A DNA stretch of 61,353 bases. Origin: an uncultured Lachnospiraceae bacterium (GTDB lineage: Bacteria; Bacillota; Clostridia; Lachnospirales; Lachnospiraceae). Below the pieces are notes generated by a model. That model was not told where the DNA came from. It searched no databases and saw only the letters and a program-made list of their open reading frames with translations. Position numbers and translations under genes: made by a program. This document shows, piece after piece, positions 1 to 8,894 of the stretch (positions are counted from its first letter, which is position 1; each line of letters starts with the position of its first letter). The stretch lies in contig CAJUHQ010000005.1 of assembly GCA_910586095.1 (NCBI GenBank), positions 1-61,353 on the forward strand. Direction: 5' to 3'.

Positions 1-589
1 CCTCCATTCCTAATCTTTCTGCTACTTTAAAATTTTCATTATCTGATATGGAAAAAAATACATCTTCATTTCCCTCGTATATAGTTTGTTTTCTTATCTT
101 TAATAGCTCTAAAAAACTGTGTACTTTTCTTAGCGAAAAACCTCCATTTCCGACTTTCCAAATGCATCTTTTAGGACTTACATAATGGAAATATCCAGAT
201 ATCCAAGGGGAACCTATATAATCATAACCATACTGGCAAAAGTCCCACAATTTATCAGAAAAAACAAACGCATCCAACTGATAAATTAAAATATATTGGT
301 ATCTTGAAAAACGTTTATAAAAGTCTTCACTCATCATCATTTTATTGTATGCTGCTATACTTTGCATCCAATCGCAAGGAACCTTTTCAATAATCCATCT
401 TCCATCATATGGATAATCTTCCTCATGCATAGAATCAGGTACTACTAAGATAATCGTATATCTTCCCAATATTCTTTGACACTGTTCAAATGCTATTTTT
501 TCCGTATCAGATAATGTACTTTTATAATATGGAACAACTACACCTATTTCTTCAACTCTTACTTCTTCCAAAACAATGTTCCACCTCAT
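1..589 (-). CDS. DUF5672 family glycosyltransferase (3' part cut by window edge)
   Basis: The frame is open to the left edge, so the C-terminus is missing. The visible 190-odd residues carry the DUF5672 hallmarks: an IGVVVPYYK start to the first strand, YQYILIYQLDAFVF (an acidic, metal-site-like segment), YDYIGSPW, and WKVGNGGFSLRK. Members are putative glycosyltransferases of surface-glycan clusters. The sugar donor cannot be read from sequence. The ATG at 589 overlaps the preceding gene by about 38 bp. An in-frame TTG at 571 has better spacing from an AGGTGG ribosome site and could be the real start. It is probably cotranscribed with the genes upstream of it on this strand. Confidence 0.8.
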   Translation of the reverse strand, partial: MRWNIVLEEVRVEEIGVVVPYYKSTLSDTEKIAFEQCQRILGRYTIILVVPDSMHEEDYPYDGRWIIEKVPCDWMQSIAAYNKMMMSEDFYKRFSRYQYILIYQLDAFVFSDKLWDFCQYGYDYIGSPWISGYFHYVSPKRCIWKVGNGGFSLRKVHSFLELLKIRKQTIYEGNEDVFFSISDNENFKVAERLGME

Positions 590-1580
590 TTTTTTCCAAA
601 AACTCTACATAAGCCTCTCCCATTTGTTTATACTGCTTCATAAATTCCTCATTGTAATCCGCCAACTCTATAAGCTTATCAGGGCTAATATTATTTTCTA
701 TGTCACGTTCATAAATGTATGGAAGATTCATTGCCTCCACCATTTCATGTATTCTTTCATCACTGATAATCCATAATGCAGGGATACCACATGAAAAAGC
801 CATCATATTACCATGAAACCTTAATCCAGTGGAAAAAGAAATGTTTTCATTCAAAAGAAATTCTTCCCACTCTTTGCGATTATTAAAAATATGAATATGC
901 CCCCCCGTATTTGTATATCCAACCTGCTCACAATTGTTCATATCATTTTTACTTTGAACAACAATATGGGAACCTGTTTTTACTGCAAAATCAAAGATCT
1001 TGTCTACCTTTTTGGGAACAGGTTTTATATTATACAATATCTTATCAGTGTTTTTGCTTTGTCTTATTGTTATATTCTTTCTATAAGGTTCATAATAGGA
1101 TGGACAACCAATTACCTGCCAATTATGAATACCTAAACAATCCAACACTGCACCTGTTGTTGCTCCCCTCACTCCGATAGAAATGGAATGTTCACTCATG
1201 ATCTTAAGTGCTGTTATAGTTGCCTTAGACAAACTATTGACAAAATCCTTGATTCCCTCTTGCAAATTCATCTGGATTCCTAGCCCAATCACAAGAACTT
1301 TTATGTGAGACTGACTTAAATTTCCAAAAAGCCGTTGGAGAACTCTACCATCGCGATTAATCCAATTTGCAGCAGGTAATACATAAACAGCGGACTCCTT
1401 AGCCGTTTCTAACTCATTGTAACTAATCATTTCCTTGTCAAATTTTATCTGCTGTCGTATCGCATCATGGAAAACAACATTTCCTGTATTATCTCCACAT
1501 TTTTCAATCATTTCTTTATAATCTGTTTTTATTCCATATCTTTCGTCAAATGGTCTGATTGTATTTGCCAAAATTGCCAT
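552..1580 (-). CDS. Polysaccharide pyruvyl transferase family protein
   Basis: 342 residues. The family (PF04230, CsaB/WcaK-like) transfers pyruvate from phosphoenolpyruvate to form ketals on sugars of surface glycans. Visible features are a GNVVFHDAI start, VLVIGLGIQMN, the SIGVRGATTG segment, an IGCPSYYEP turn, and the C-terminal FSTGLRFHGNMMAFSCGIPAL motif with the conserved RxHG-type histidine. Its 3' end overlaps the DUF5672 gene and it follows a GT2 gene, so the three look like one operon. It contains a seven-G tract (900-906) that is in frame here. The acceptor sugar is unknown. Confidence 0.82.
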   Translation of the reverse strand: MAILANTIRPFDERYGIKTDYKEMIEKCGDNTGNVVFHDAIRQQIKFDKEMISYNELETAKESAVYVLPAANWINRDGRVLQRLFGNLSQSHIKVLVIGLGIQMNLQEGIKDFVNSLSKATITALKIMSEHSISIGVRGATTGAVLDCLGIHNWQVIGCPSYYEPYRKNITIRQSKNTDKILYNIKPVPKKVDKIFDFAVKTGSHIVVQSKNDMNNCEQVGYTNTGGHIHIFNNRKEWEEFLLNENISFSTGLRFHGNMMAFSCGIPALWIISDERIHEMVEAMNLPYIYERDIENNISPDKLIELADYNEEFMKQYKQMGEAYVEFLEKNEVEHCFGRSKS

Positions 1581-1620
1581 TATATTGTCCCTATGTCTTT
1601 CTCTATTTTAGGTTTTATTC

Positions 1621-2715
1621 CTACTCATGTTCGCACAAAATATATCTTCCAATATCCGATAATGTCAAAATAAATAAACTATTATTAATCTTCTTAATTT
1701 GCTCCATAATTTTATCGTCATGCTCACTAGAAGCAATCAAAACCCCGCCAGCATACTCTTTTAGAAATTTTGGAGATTTTGTTACCATTCCACAAACAAG
1801 CCGAGACTGTTTTGCCTCATCATTATCAATGAAATACTCCAGCTTTACATCTATGTTTTGTATAATACTTCTCATTTGTTTGCCCCATTTTCCTGTTCCA
1901 AAAATGGCAATTTCTTTAACAAAATGACTGTTTAGAATCATACTGACTGCTCTTTCTATTGTCTTTTTGTCAGTTCTCCAAAAATATCCTAAATAACTCT
2001 TAAAGTATTTATCACAAATTTTTTTCAAATAGTACTCTTTTTGATTACTTTGATCGATATAATATAAGGCAATTTCCTTTGCATCTTCTATACAACTCTT
2101 CTGGTTTTGATGACTTTTTCCCCCAGTTCTAAAATACGTTATCACTTCATCTATATGCCCAAACTTTAAATGATTACAATAAAATCTTAACATCAGTTCA
2201 TAATCTGCTGCTATTGGATATTTTGTGTTAAACCTGCCATACTTTTTGTATACTGCGGCTCTCACAAACGTAGCAGGGTGTGGAATTGCCATCCTATACC
2301 ATAGTTCCTCGATATCATCACATCTGTATATACCGATCTCTTTTTCTTCATCAAACCACATTGCATTTCCATATATAATATCTGCATTTGTTCTTTGATA
2401 GTATTCCACGACTTTGCTTATTGCATCTTCTGCATAAATGTCATCACTGTTTACTATACCAATAATATCTCCTTTTGCGTAGCTAATGCCTTTATTCATA
2501 GCATAATACAAACCTTCGTCTTTTTCGCTGATAACCTTATTTATACATGATTGATATTTGCCTATGATCTGGCATGTTGAATCTGTTGAAGCGCCATCTA
2601 CTATAATGTATTCAATATTTTTGTATGTTTGATTCAGCACACTTGTAATCGTTTGTTCTATTGTCTGTTGCGCATTAAAGCATACAGTAATAATGCTTAC
2701 TTTGATATTGTCCAT
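1621..2715 (-). CDS. Glycosyltransferase family 2 with C-terminal Rossmann-like domain
   Basis: 364 residues. Residues 1-230 form a GT-A fold of family GT2: VSIITVCFNAQQTIEQTI, VDGASTDST, the SEKDEGLYYAMNKGI segment, and the metal-binding NSDDIY motif, followed by AIPHPATFV. About residues 265-355 form a separate Rossmann-like unit (IAIFGTGKWGKQMRS, YFIDNDEAKQS) also found in other proteins of this cluster. It should transfer a sugar from a nucleotide donor in the cytoplasm during assembly of the glycan repeat unit. The ribosome site (AGGAAA) is somewhat far from the ATG, but no better start is visible. Confidence 0.85.
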   Translation of the reverse strand: MDNIKVSIITVCFNAQQTIEQTITSVLNQTYKNIEYIIVDGASTDSTCQIIGKYQSCINKVISEKDEGLYYAMNKGISYAKGDIIGIVNSDDIYAEDAISKVVEYYQRTNADIIYGNAMWFDEEKEIGIYRCDDIEELWYRMAIPHPATFVRAAVYKKYGRFNTKYPIAADYELMLRFYCNHLKFGHIDEVITYFRTGGKSHQNQKSCIEDAKEIALYYIDQSNQKEYYLKKICDKYFKSYLGYFWRTDKKTIERAVSMILNSHFVKEIAIFGTGKWGKQMRSIIQNIDVKLEYFIDNDEAKQSRLVCGMVTKSPKFLKEYAGGVLIASSEHDDKIMEQIKKINNSLFILTLSDIGRYILCEHE

Positions 2716-2800
2716 TGATCTGATAATTTCCTAATTTTATTTTTCTTAGCCATATTATTTTCTGCTTTTTCTAAAATATTTTTGAATTATTTTATATTTT

Positions 2801-3982
2801 CTATTGTAATAAAGCGACTTCCTTATACTCTTTTAGAAGCACACTATAGAAACTATCCTCGCTAAATAATGTGTCAGAATTATATCGTTCAATCTTCCAT
2901 GTTAGTTTTTGAACTACTGTTCCTTCCACAATTTCTCTATATTTTTCAATTTGATATGTTTCATCTAAATGCATTGCTAAACTTCCCGAATTCTCATTAT
3001 TATATGGAATAGTTTCATACTCTTTATATAATTTGGGCACTGTGTCAAATGCTATCTTGATTAGAAAATCAATCATAAGATAATACCGTATTTGATTATA
3101 ATTTCTAAAATAATAGAAAAATGCTTCCATTAAAAATCGGTACAATTGATTTGCTGATTTTCCTCCTAAAAACCACAATGAAACGCTGGAATATGAATGA
3201 GCTTCTTTTCTTTTTGCAGTAAAAAGATTCAAATAAAAATACTCCATAGGCAAAGGTCTATGAACCAATAAGGTCGCATCCAACCATATTCCCCCATATT
3301 TATAGAGTAAACATGCACGAATAATGTCCGAAAATGTAGTAAGTGTGATATATCCTTTCTTCACTTTTTCTATAATGTAACTTGGGATTTCTATGTAATT
3401 ACTGTAATTTTCTTCTGTAATGATTATGTACTGTACTTTTTTAGGAAGATTTTTCTTTTGACTAGTAATACATGCTTTCACAATATCTGGTGCTTTGGAC
3501 AATCCCTGCCACCAGCATGTCCATGCATATATCGTATTACAGTTAATGGGTACATTGAACTTTGTATTGATATTTTCAAAATCTAACACAAATGGTTCTA
3601 CACTCTTATATACGTCATCGCACATATCTTTAGGCTTAATCATATTGTTCATCAATGTGCTTGATATTTTTATGACATGCATCCCATCATTTTCTAGTTT
3701 TTCCGCAATTTTTTTCGCATTGCCCGCTGCTAAAGCCAACAGTACATAAGTATTAGCGTTCGCTTTATTTTGCACATACTCTTTCACTTCTATGTCATCA
3801 ATATAATCTGGATTTCCTTTTTTACTTGTAACCCAAATAGACTCAACTATATTTTTGGAATAGCCTAATTTTTTAAATAATAACAGAATCGAAAAAAGGT
3901 TATATCTAGCACCATATATTTGCACTTTCTTGATAGAAGAAAGCATTAATGCTAACTCTTGTTCTGATTCTATATGTAACAT
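2801..3982 (-). CDS. Caps_synth (GT32-like) capsular glycosyltransferase
   Basis: About 393 residues from the preferred ATG at 3982, which follows GGAGGG; an upstream in-frame ATG at 4003 lacks a ribosome site. The C-terminal two thirds match the capsular polysaccharide synthesis family (PF05704): NTIYAWTCWWQG, then LLYKYGGIWLDATLLVHRPL, where GGIWLDA carries the DxD-type metal site. The first 120 residues are a Rossmann-like domain (VQIYGARYNLFSILL) of the kind fused to several enzymes in this cluster. Likely a cytoplasmic sugar transferase; donor and linkage are unknown. Confidence 0.8.
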   Translation of the reverse strand: MLHIESEQELALMLSSIKKVQIYGARYNLFSILLLFKKLGYSKNIVESIWVTSKKGNPDYIDDIEVKEYVQNKANANTYVLLALAAGNAKKIAEKLENDGMHVIKISSTLMNNMIKPKDMCDDVYKSVEPFVLDFENINTKFNVPINCNTIYAWTCWWQGLSKAPDIVKACITSQKKNLPKKVQYIIITEENYSNYIEIPSYIIEKVKKGYITLTTFSDIIRACLLYKYGGIWLDATLLVHRPLPMEYFYLNLFTAKRKEAHSYSSVSLWFLGGKSANQLYRFLMEAFFYYFRNYNQIRYYLMIDFLIKIAFDTVPKLYKEYETIPYNNENSGSLAMHLDETYQIEKYREIVEGTVVQKLTWKIERYNSDTLFSEDSFYSVLLKEYKEVALLQ

Positions 3983-4039
3983 AATCCCTCCAACATACCA
4001 CAAACTGCTATACCATTGTCATTTCACAAAAAATAAATA

Positions 4040-5140
4040 CTATTTTCCCATATCTTCAATACGTTTTATCATTTTAGGAAAATAGTCCTGCATAACCCGA
4101 TATGCAACTTTCATTTGCATAAAATCATTACTTTCCAAAATATCTAAATAATCATCTATAACCTGCAAGAAATAAGGATTCCATTCATAATCTAATTTTC
4201 TATTCATTTGAAGATGATACGGTTCTATGCCATACAATCCGGCAATCTCATTAAAAGCATTACCCCTTCCATCTTCCTCAATCAATACTGAAACATTTCT
4301 CCTACTAAGATTATATATATGCGCATGAACTCGATATCCTATGTGAAGATCACAGTCATCATACAAGTGAAATCCGTCTACAGAATAAGGAATTCCAATA
4401 ATTTTAACACCCATTTGCTCCAGTTTTTTTATGATTTGATTGATTACTTCAACACGCTCAGGCAAAATGTCCTCATTCAAATAAGTACCCTCATGAAACG
4501 CATAGTAAATCTCCGCCCTTGGATATCTTGCTACAAGATGTTTGGTAAGTTCCACACTTTGCTCCATATTCATTTGATACCCTGGACCTGAAATGCAAAT
4601 CTTTTTATATGGGAAATTCATAGTTTCCTTTACGTCTTTTTTGTCTATAAAATCAAGATCATACCATGCAGGGCATCCTGTCAAAGCAATTTTATGATAT
4701 CCATTGTTTTTTAAGACACGCACTGACTGAAAATCACGACATGGCAAATCTCCATCTTCTTCCATTCTGCTTAATAATGCACTTGTCGCACTATTAAATC
4801 TATAATTGTTATAAATGACATCATCAAACGTCAATTTACCACATTGATTCTTGCCATACCATCCAAGACCAATAGAATGAATGGGAACCTTAATCTTTCC
4901 TAAATCATCAATCATAGGTATTTGATCTGGACAAATATTAGTTTTGTACATTGGACCTCCTGCAAAAAACATAAGATCACAAGTATTCACTTCATCTAAA
5001 ACATTATCTAATGGATATTTTCTCTGATGCATTACAATTTCGCAGTCTGGATACACATATTTTAATAACTTAATACTCCTATCCACTATCAAAAAATCGC
5101 CTGCATCCCGATATGCACCTGACATTAAAAATATTTTCAT
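4040..5140 (-). CDS. Polysaccharide pyruvyl transferase family protein (second copy)
   Basis: 366 residues from the ATG at 5140, chosen because GGAAGGG lies about 11 nt upstream; the longer frame to 5167 would start inside that site. Family features: KIFLMSGAYRDAGDFLI, LMFFAGGPMY, HSIGLGWYG, TGCPAWYDL, and GYRVHAHIYNLSRRNVSVL with the conserved RxH. It is only distantly similar to the pyruvyl transferase at 552-1580, so the two probably act on different sugars. It should use phosphoenolpyruvate to add an acidic ketal. It sits between a Caps_synth gene and a frameshifted methyltransferase. Confidence 0.82.
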   Translation of the reverse strand: MKIFLMSGAYRDAGDFLIVDRSIKLLKYVYPDCEIVMHQRKYPLDNVLDEVNTCDLMFFAGGPMYKTNICPDQIPMIDDLGKIKVPIHSIGLGWYGKNQCGKLTFDDVIYNNYRFNSATSALLSRMEEDGDLPCRDFQSVRVLKNNGYHKIALTGCPAWYDLDFIDKKDVKETMNFPYKKICISGPGYQMNMEQSVELTKHLVARYPRAEIYYAFHEGTYLNEDILPERVEVINQIIKKLEQMGVKIIGIPYSVDGFHLYDDCDLHIGYRVHAHIYNLSRRNVSVLIEEDGRGNAFNEIAGLYGIEPYHLQMNRKLDYEWNPYFLQVIDDYLDILESNDFMQMKVAYRVMQDYFPKMIKRIEDMGK

Positions 5141-5207
5141 AACATGCTTTTCCCTTCCTATTATCATATAATTGTCTCAAACATTTATTATTTTGAATAT
5201 TGTGTAT

Positions 5208-5953
5208 TTACTTTCTGGCAAATATGAAGTACCACGGCATCATTATCCCACCCGAAATTTGAATTCTTCTACCATTATCCATTTTTTTGGTATATGTACC
5301 AAACCAATGAGGATTTTTTTGTTCCAAATCAATGTCTATTTCAAAAGGCATATAATCAAACTCTTTATAGCCTAACTCTGAAAAATAATTCTTGACACTT
5401 GGCAAGGAATAAACATTATAGTTATAAATACCACTACAATTGTTAAAATTTACTACTTCATTTCCATAATCAACAGCCTTGATAAAATAATCAACATTCC
5501 CCTCCCAAAATAAAGATGAAAATGCCATCCATTCTAAATTCAATGCATCTATTGCGTCTATTGCCTTTTTATATCCATCTAACCAAGATAGCGTTTGAAA
5601 ACTAATACATCCGTTGTATCTGTTCTTTAAAGATTTATTCAAATCAAACCAGTCTCCATGAATAATCTTGTCAATATTATGCAAATTAATTGGTATATTT
5701 TTACAAGCTAATTTTACTACTTCATCATCATAATCTATTCCATCAAACTTAATATTAGGAAATTGTTGGGCAAGATAAATTAAATTGCCACCCCCCCGCA
5801 CGCCATATCTACTATTTTAGTATGATCTTTAAATACCCCTTTTTCATTCAGCCATTCTATCATTTTCACTGTACTTCTATATGGTGTGACAATTTGCCGT
5901 TTATGATACTCTACATTATCCTTTGCAATGGTCTTTGCTTCTTCAAATATCAT
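5208..5953 (-). pseudogene. SAM-dependent methyltransferase, out of frame in a G7 tract
   Basis: The gene starts at the ATG at 5953 after GAGAGGGGA and runs about 53 codons (MIFEEAKTIAKDNVEYHKRQ, then KIVDMACGG) before meeting a stop. Continuing in another frame gives the rest of a class I methyltransferase (GGNLIYLAQQFPN, FDGIDYDDEVV, HGDWFDLN). The break falls exactly in a run of seven G on the coding strand (5791-5797), inside the SAM-binding glycine motif. Eight G, or five, would restore one 248- or 247-residue protein with a CGGGGN or CGGGN loop. This is therefore a slippage state, a sequencing error, or a fixed mutation. The substrate is unknown, and O-methylation of a sugar is a guess from context. 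Confidence 0.8.
5791..5797. repeat. Seven-base C/G homopolymer at the methyltransferase frameshift
   Basis: Seven C on the plus strand (G on the coding strand) inside the SAM-binding motif codons. One extra G restores the reading frame. Comparable in-frame seven-base tracts occur at 900-906, 18009-18015 and 18880-18886 in neighbouring glycan genes. Confidence 0.9.
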
Positions 5954-5975
5954 TTTATATTCCCCTCTCCATCCT

Positions 5976-7049
5976 TCAAAAACGTATCATTTCTTCTTTC
6001 AAAATCATATCATTTTGTATATCAACTGCTGCTTTTTTTCCAACTATTTCTTTCATTCTAGATACACTAATACCACTTCCTGGACGTTTAAAAGTAAGCA
6101 TTTTGTCTGTTATTACAGTTCCTGCCTTGATATTTGTCTGTGCCACTAAAGAACGCCTTGCATTTAATCTAGCTTTCTTTTCGCTTTCCATACAACACAA
6201 TTTACCATCTCCCAAAATCTTATCTAACTGATTTACTTTTTTAATAATTTCAATAACATCTTGTTTGTCCATCGCATGATAATGATCGTTTCCTTTTAAG
6301 GTCTTATCTAATGTAAAATGCTTTTCTATTACTCTAGCTCCAAGACTATACGCAATTTTCAGGATTTCATACTCTTTATCCATTTTTGTATGATCGGAAT
6401 ACCCTATAACCAAATCAGGAAATCTGTCTTTTAATGTGACTATTTTACTTAAATTGGCATGTTCATATGGTGTTGGATATTCTAATACACAATGCATCAA
6501 AACAAGTAATTGATTATTGTATTTCCTTATCAACTCAACTGCACGGCAAATTTCATCCTCCTCTGATGCACCCGTTGACAGCATAATTGGCTTGTTCTTT
6601 TTTGCCTGATATTCTATAAACGGCAAATTATTTAAATCAGAAGATGAGATCTTATACACATTCATCAATGGTTCTAAATAATCCGCAGAGGCAATATCAA
6701 ATGGCGTTGACAAAAACTCGATTCCTATCTGCTGCGCATATCTTGACAATTCACAATATTCCTCTTTCCCAAAAGAGTCAAATTTCTGAAACAACTCGTA
6801 CTGGGATTGTGTTGGTTCTTCATGGATGTCCCAATAGTATGGTGAATCTTTAGCAGCTAGTGTTTCTGCCTTATACGACTGGAATTTAACTGCATGAACT
6901 CCGGCTAAAGCCGCTGTTTCTATCATTTTCTTTGCCGCTTCCATTGGAGAGATCTGAAATTTTTTTGCTATATCATAATAATTTACACCGATCTCCGCGA
7001 TCAAAACAAATTTATTCTCCTTAATTCTTTTTTGAATGATATCTATCAT
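5976..7049 (-). CDS. NeuB/SpsE-family nonulosonate synthase
   Basis: 357 residues, full length for the family. It condenses phosphoenolpyruvate with an N-acylated hexose-type aldehyde to make a nine-carbon sugar acid such as a sialic, legionaminic or pseudaminic acid. The TIM barrel shows AEIGVNY, AVKFQSYKAETL, STPFDIAS, KISSSDLNNLPF, MLSTGA, VIGYSDHT and IEKHFTLDK. A C-terminal SAF (antifreeze-like) domain begins near ARRSLVAQTNIKAGT. The start follows GGGGGA. A fused CMP-transferase/PseG gene lies directly upstream, which supports a nonulosonate pathway. The exact sugar cannot be assigned because no obvious dehydratase or N-acetyltransferase of a standard Pse or Leg set is in view. Confidence 0.87.
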   Translation of the reverse strand: MIDIIQKRIKENKFVLIAEIGVNYYDIAKKFQISPMEAAKKMIETAALAGVHAVKFQSYKAETLAAKDSPYYWDIHEEPTQSQYELFQKFDSFGKEEYCELSRYAQQIGIEFLSTPFDIASADYLEPLMNVYKISSSDLNNLPFIEYQAKKNKPIMLSTGASEEDEICRAVELIRKYNNQLLVLMHCVLEYPTPYEHANLSKIVTLKDRFPDLVIGYSDHTKMDKEYEILKIAYSLGARVIEKHFTLDKTLKGNDHYHAMDKQDVIEIIKKVNQLDKILGDGKLCCMESEKKARLNARRSLVAQTNIKAGTVITDKMLTFKRPGSGISVSRMKEIVGKKAAVDIQNDMILKEEMIRF

Positions 7050-7074
7050 ACTAATCCCCCATTCTTACCAAAAT

Positions 7075-7250
7075 CTGTGAATTTGAGCGTCAGCACAAAT
7101 TTGCAAAACGAACAAGTTCGTTTGTGAAAAATTTATTTTTCACACTAACCCTCCATGCCGCCTTTGGCGGCTCAAATCATGAACGTGAAACTTAGTACTT
7201 CTCTGTGAAGTGACCAAACTGCCACAGACAGTTAGAAGTACTTTTTGCGT
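7075..7250. repeat. Modular palindromic repeat between glycan genes
   Basis: About 175 bp of nested hairpins: CAAACGAA/TTCGTTTG-type, GTGTGAAAAAT/ATTTTTCACAC, a GCCGCC/GGCGGC stem with TTT loop, then an outer AGTACTTCT/AGAAGTACT pair. The order CTCCATG, GC-rich hairpin, CTCAAATC, further hairpins, GCGT matches elements at about 13.8 and 36.5 kb. No coding capacity is seen. It may be transcribed within the operon. Confidence 0.75.
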
Positions 7251-7253
7251 TTA

Positions 7254-8894
7254 TTAGTATAGATTTCTAATCACATTCATTACTCGTCTGCGACCATTTC
7301 GCAAATCATGTTCTAACAACTTATCTTGAAGTTTCAATCGATTGCTTTTTGATGACAACAAACACTTTTTCAAGGTTTTCTCTATCATCTCGTCTGTTGG
7401 ATTTAATCCCAAATATATATATCCATTATCATCACAAATAAAACTATGTTTTTCTTCTAATTCATTCTGTGCCATTGCAATTGTCGGAATTCCTAGCATT
7501 GCTAACTCATAACCTGTTCTTCCCCGCGAAGTAAAGGCCAAATCACAAGAACACATTAAAGCAGCCATATTGTTCACATCATACAACACATCTATATTAT
7601 CTTTCTGATTAAATTCCATCAATTCATCAATATTTTCTTTGGCACGTCCCAAAACCACTATAAAATCGTAATTATCATATTCACTTTTGCTTATGATAGT
7701 AATTAATCGGTCTGTGTAATTTTGAGGATCAGCACCCCCAAAAGTTATTATAATTTTTTTAACTTTTTCATGTATTGAAATTGGCTCATAAAGCAAAAAT
7801 AATCGTTTTGCTATATAATACTTTTCACCCCCGCAAATATTGCCAATACGTCCACTTGCATATAGCGCGTTAATTACCAAATCAGCCTCCAAATTCCCCT
7901 CTCCGTCATCCTCAAAATTGATAATCTTCGCGCTAGGCATAGCCTGTTTAAGCTTTATCATATAATCTTTTGTTGTATTTAAAACATCATTAATAAATAA
8001 CGTATATTTCTCTTTTTCACAGTGCTCAATCAAATCCTCTATTCCATCTATAGGAACTAGATGATACGAAATATTACCAAAATATTCTCTTTTTGTCTGA
8101 TTTTTATCATAGTAAATAACTGGTTTTGTATAAAATTCATCTGCTAAATCAAGGACACGATATATATGTCCTAACCCGCGTTTGCTATTCCCATTCACAT
8201 ATATTGCAACATTGGGACAGCTCAAAATACTATCAATATTTTGCAAATCAAACAAATTAGTTACTTCCTTTGCCTCTAATTTTGGCACTTCAAACAGATC
8301 AATCTTCTCACCAATCCGCGTTTTATGACTTAGTACTGCGCTTTTACATACCAAAAATGCGCCACATTCTATATATCCTGGCTCCACCAGCGCAAAATTC
8401 ATTCGTTTATTAAAATCGGGACTTTTCTTTCCATTTTCATCCGTTTTCCATAAAAATACATGGGATTTTTTTGCCGAAATTAATGTGTCTAGCTCGTTAT
8501 CCTTCATAAAACAAATTGCATTATCTACTGTTTGTGTTTTTAACAGTGGACACACAGGTTCCATTGTCACTATGTATTCCCATTTCATAGTATCTGTTAC
8601 TGCATCATAAACCACTTCATCTAAAGATACCGAATTTTCACATAGTTGTGGAGCACGTTTCCTACATTGTACTCCCATCTCTTCTGCAATAATTTGTATT
8701 TCATCCGAATCTGTAGTAACTATAATATCTGTAATATATTTTGAGGCAAGTGCTGTTTTTATCGTATAATAAATTAAAGGATGACCACCTACAATTCGCA
8801 CATTTCGATTTGGAATTTTATTATCTTCCTTTCTAGCAGGAATCACCGCTAGTACATGCCCCATTTCAAATTTATCCTTATTTTGTACTACCAT
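7254..8894 (-). CDS. Fused CMP-nonulosonate synthetase and PseG/SpsG-like protein
   Basis: 546 residues in two domains. Residues 10-230 are a NeuA/PseF-type cytidylyltransferase (VLAVIPARKEDNKIPNRNV, a variant of the R-x-GSK-x2-x2-K loop, and EPVCPLLKTQTVDNAI), which activates a sugar acid as its CMP derivative. Residues 235-546 are GT-B-like as in PseG/SpsG (NGNSKRGLGHIYRVLDLA, IITFGGADPQNYT, CDLAFTSRGRTGYELAMLGIP); PseG removes UDP from an amino-sugar nucleotide. The two activities flank the NeuB step in pseudaminate-type pathways, so this fusion brackets the synthase. The ATG at 8894 overlaps the SDR stop by 7 bp, implying translational coupling. Confidence 0.85.
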   Translation of the reverse strand: MVVQNKDKFEMGHVLAVIPARKEDNKIPNRNVRIVGGHPLIYYTIKTALASKYITDIIVTTDSDEIQIIAEEMGVQCRKRAPQLCENSVSLDEVVYDAVTDTMKWEYIVTMEPVCPLLKTQTVDNAICFMKDNELDTLISAKKSHVFLWKTDENGKKSPDFNKRMNFALVEPGYIECGAFLVCKSAVLSHKTRIGEKIDLFEVPKLEAKEVTNLFDLQNIDSILSCPNVAIYVNGNSKRGLGHIYRVLDLADEFYTKPVIYYDKNQTKREYFGNISYHLVPIDGIEDLIEHCEKEKYTLFINDVLNTTKDYMIKLKQAMPSAKIINFEDDGEGNLEADLVINALYASGRIGNICGGEKYYIAKRLFLLYEPISIHEKVKKIIITFGGADPQNYTDRLITIISKSEYDNYDFIVVLGRAKENIDELMEFNQKDNIDVLYDVNNMAALMCSCDLAFTSRGRTGYELAMLGIPTIAMAQNELEEKHSFICDDNGYIYLGLNPTDEMIEKTLKKCLLSSKSNRLKLQDKLLEHDLRNGRRRVMNVIRNLY

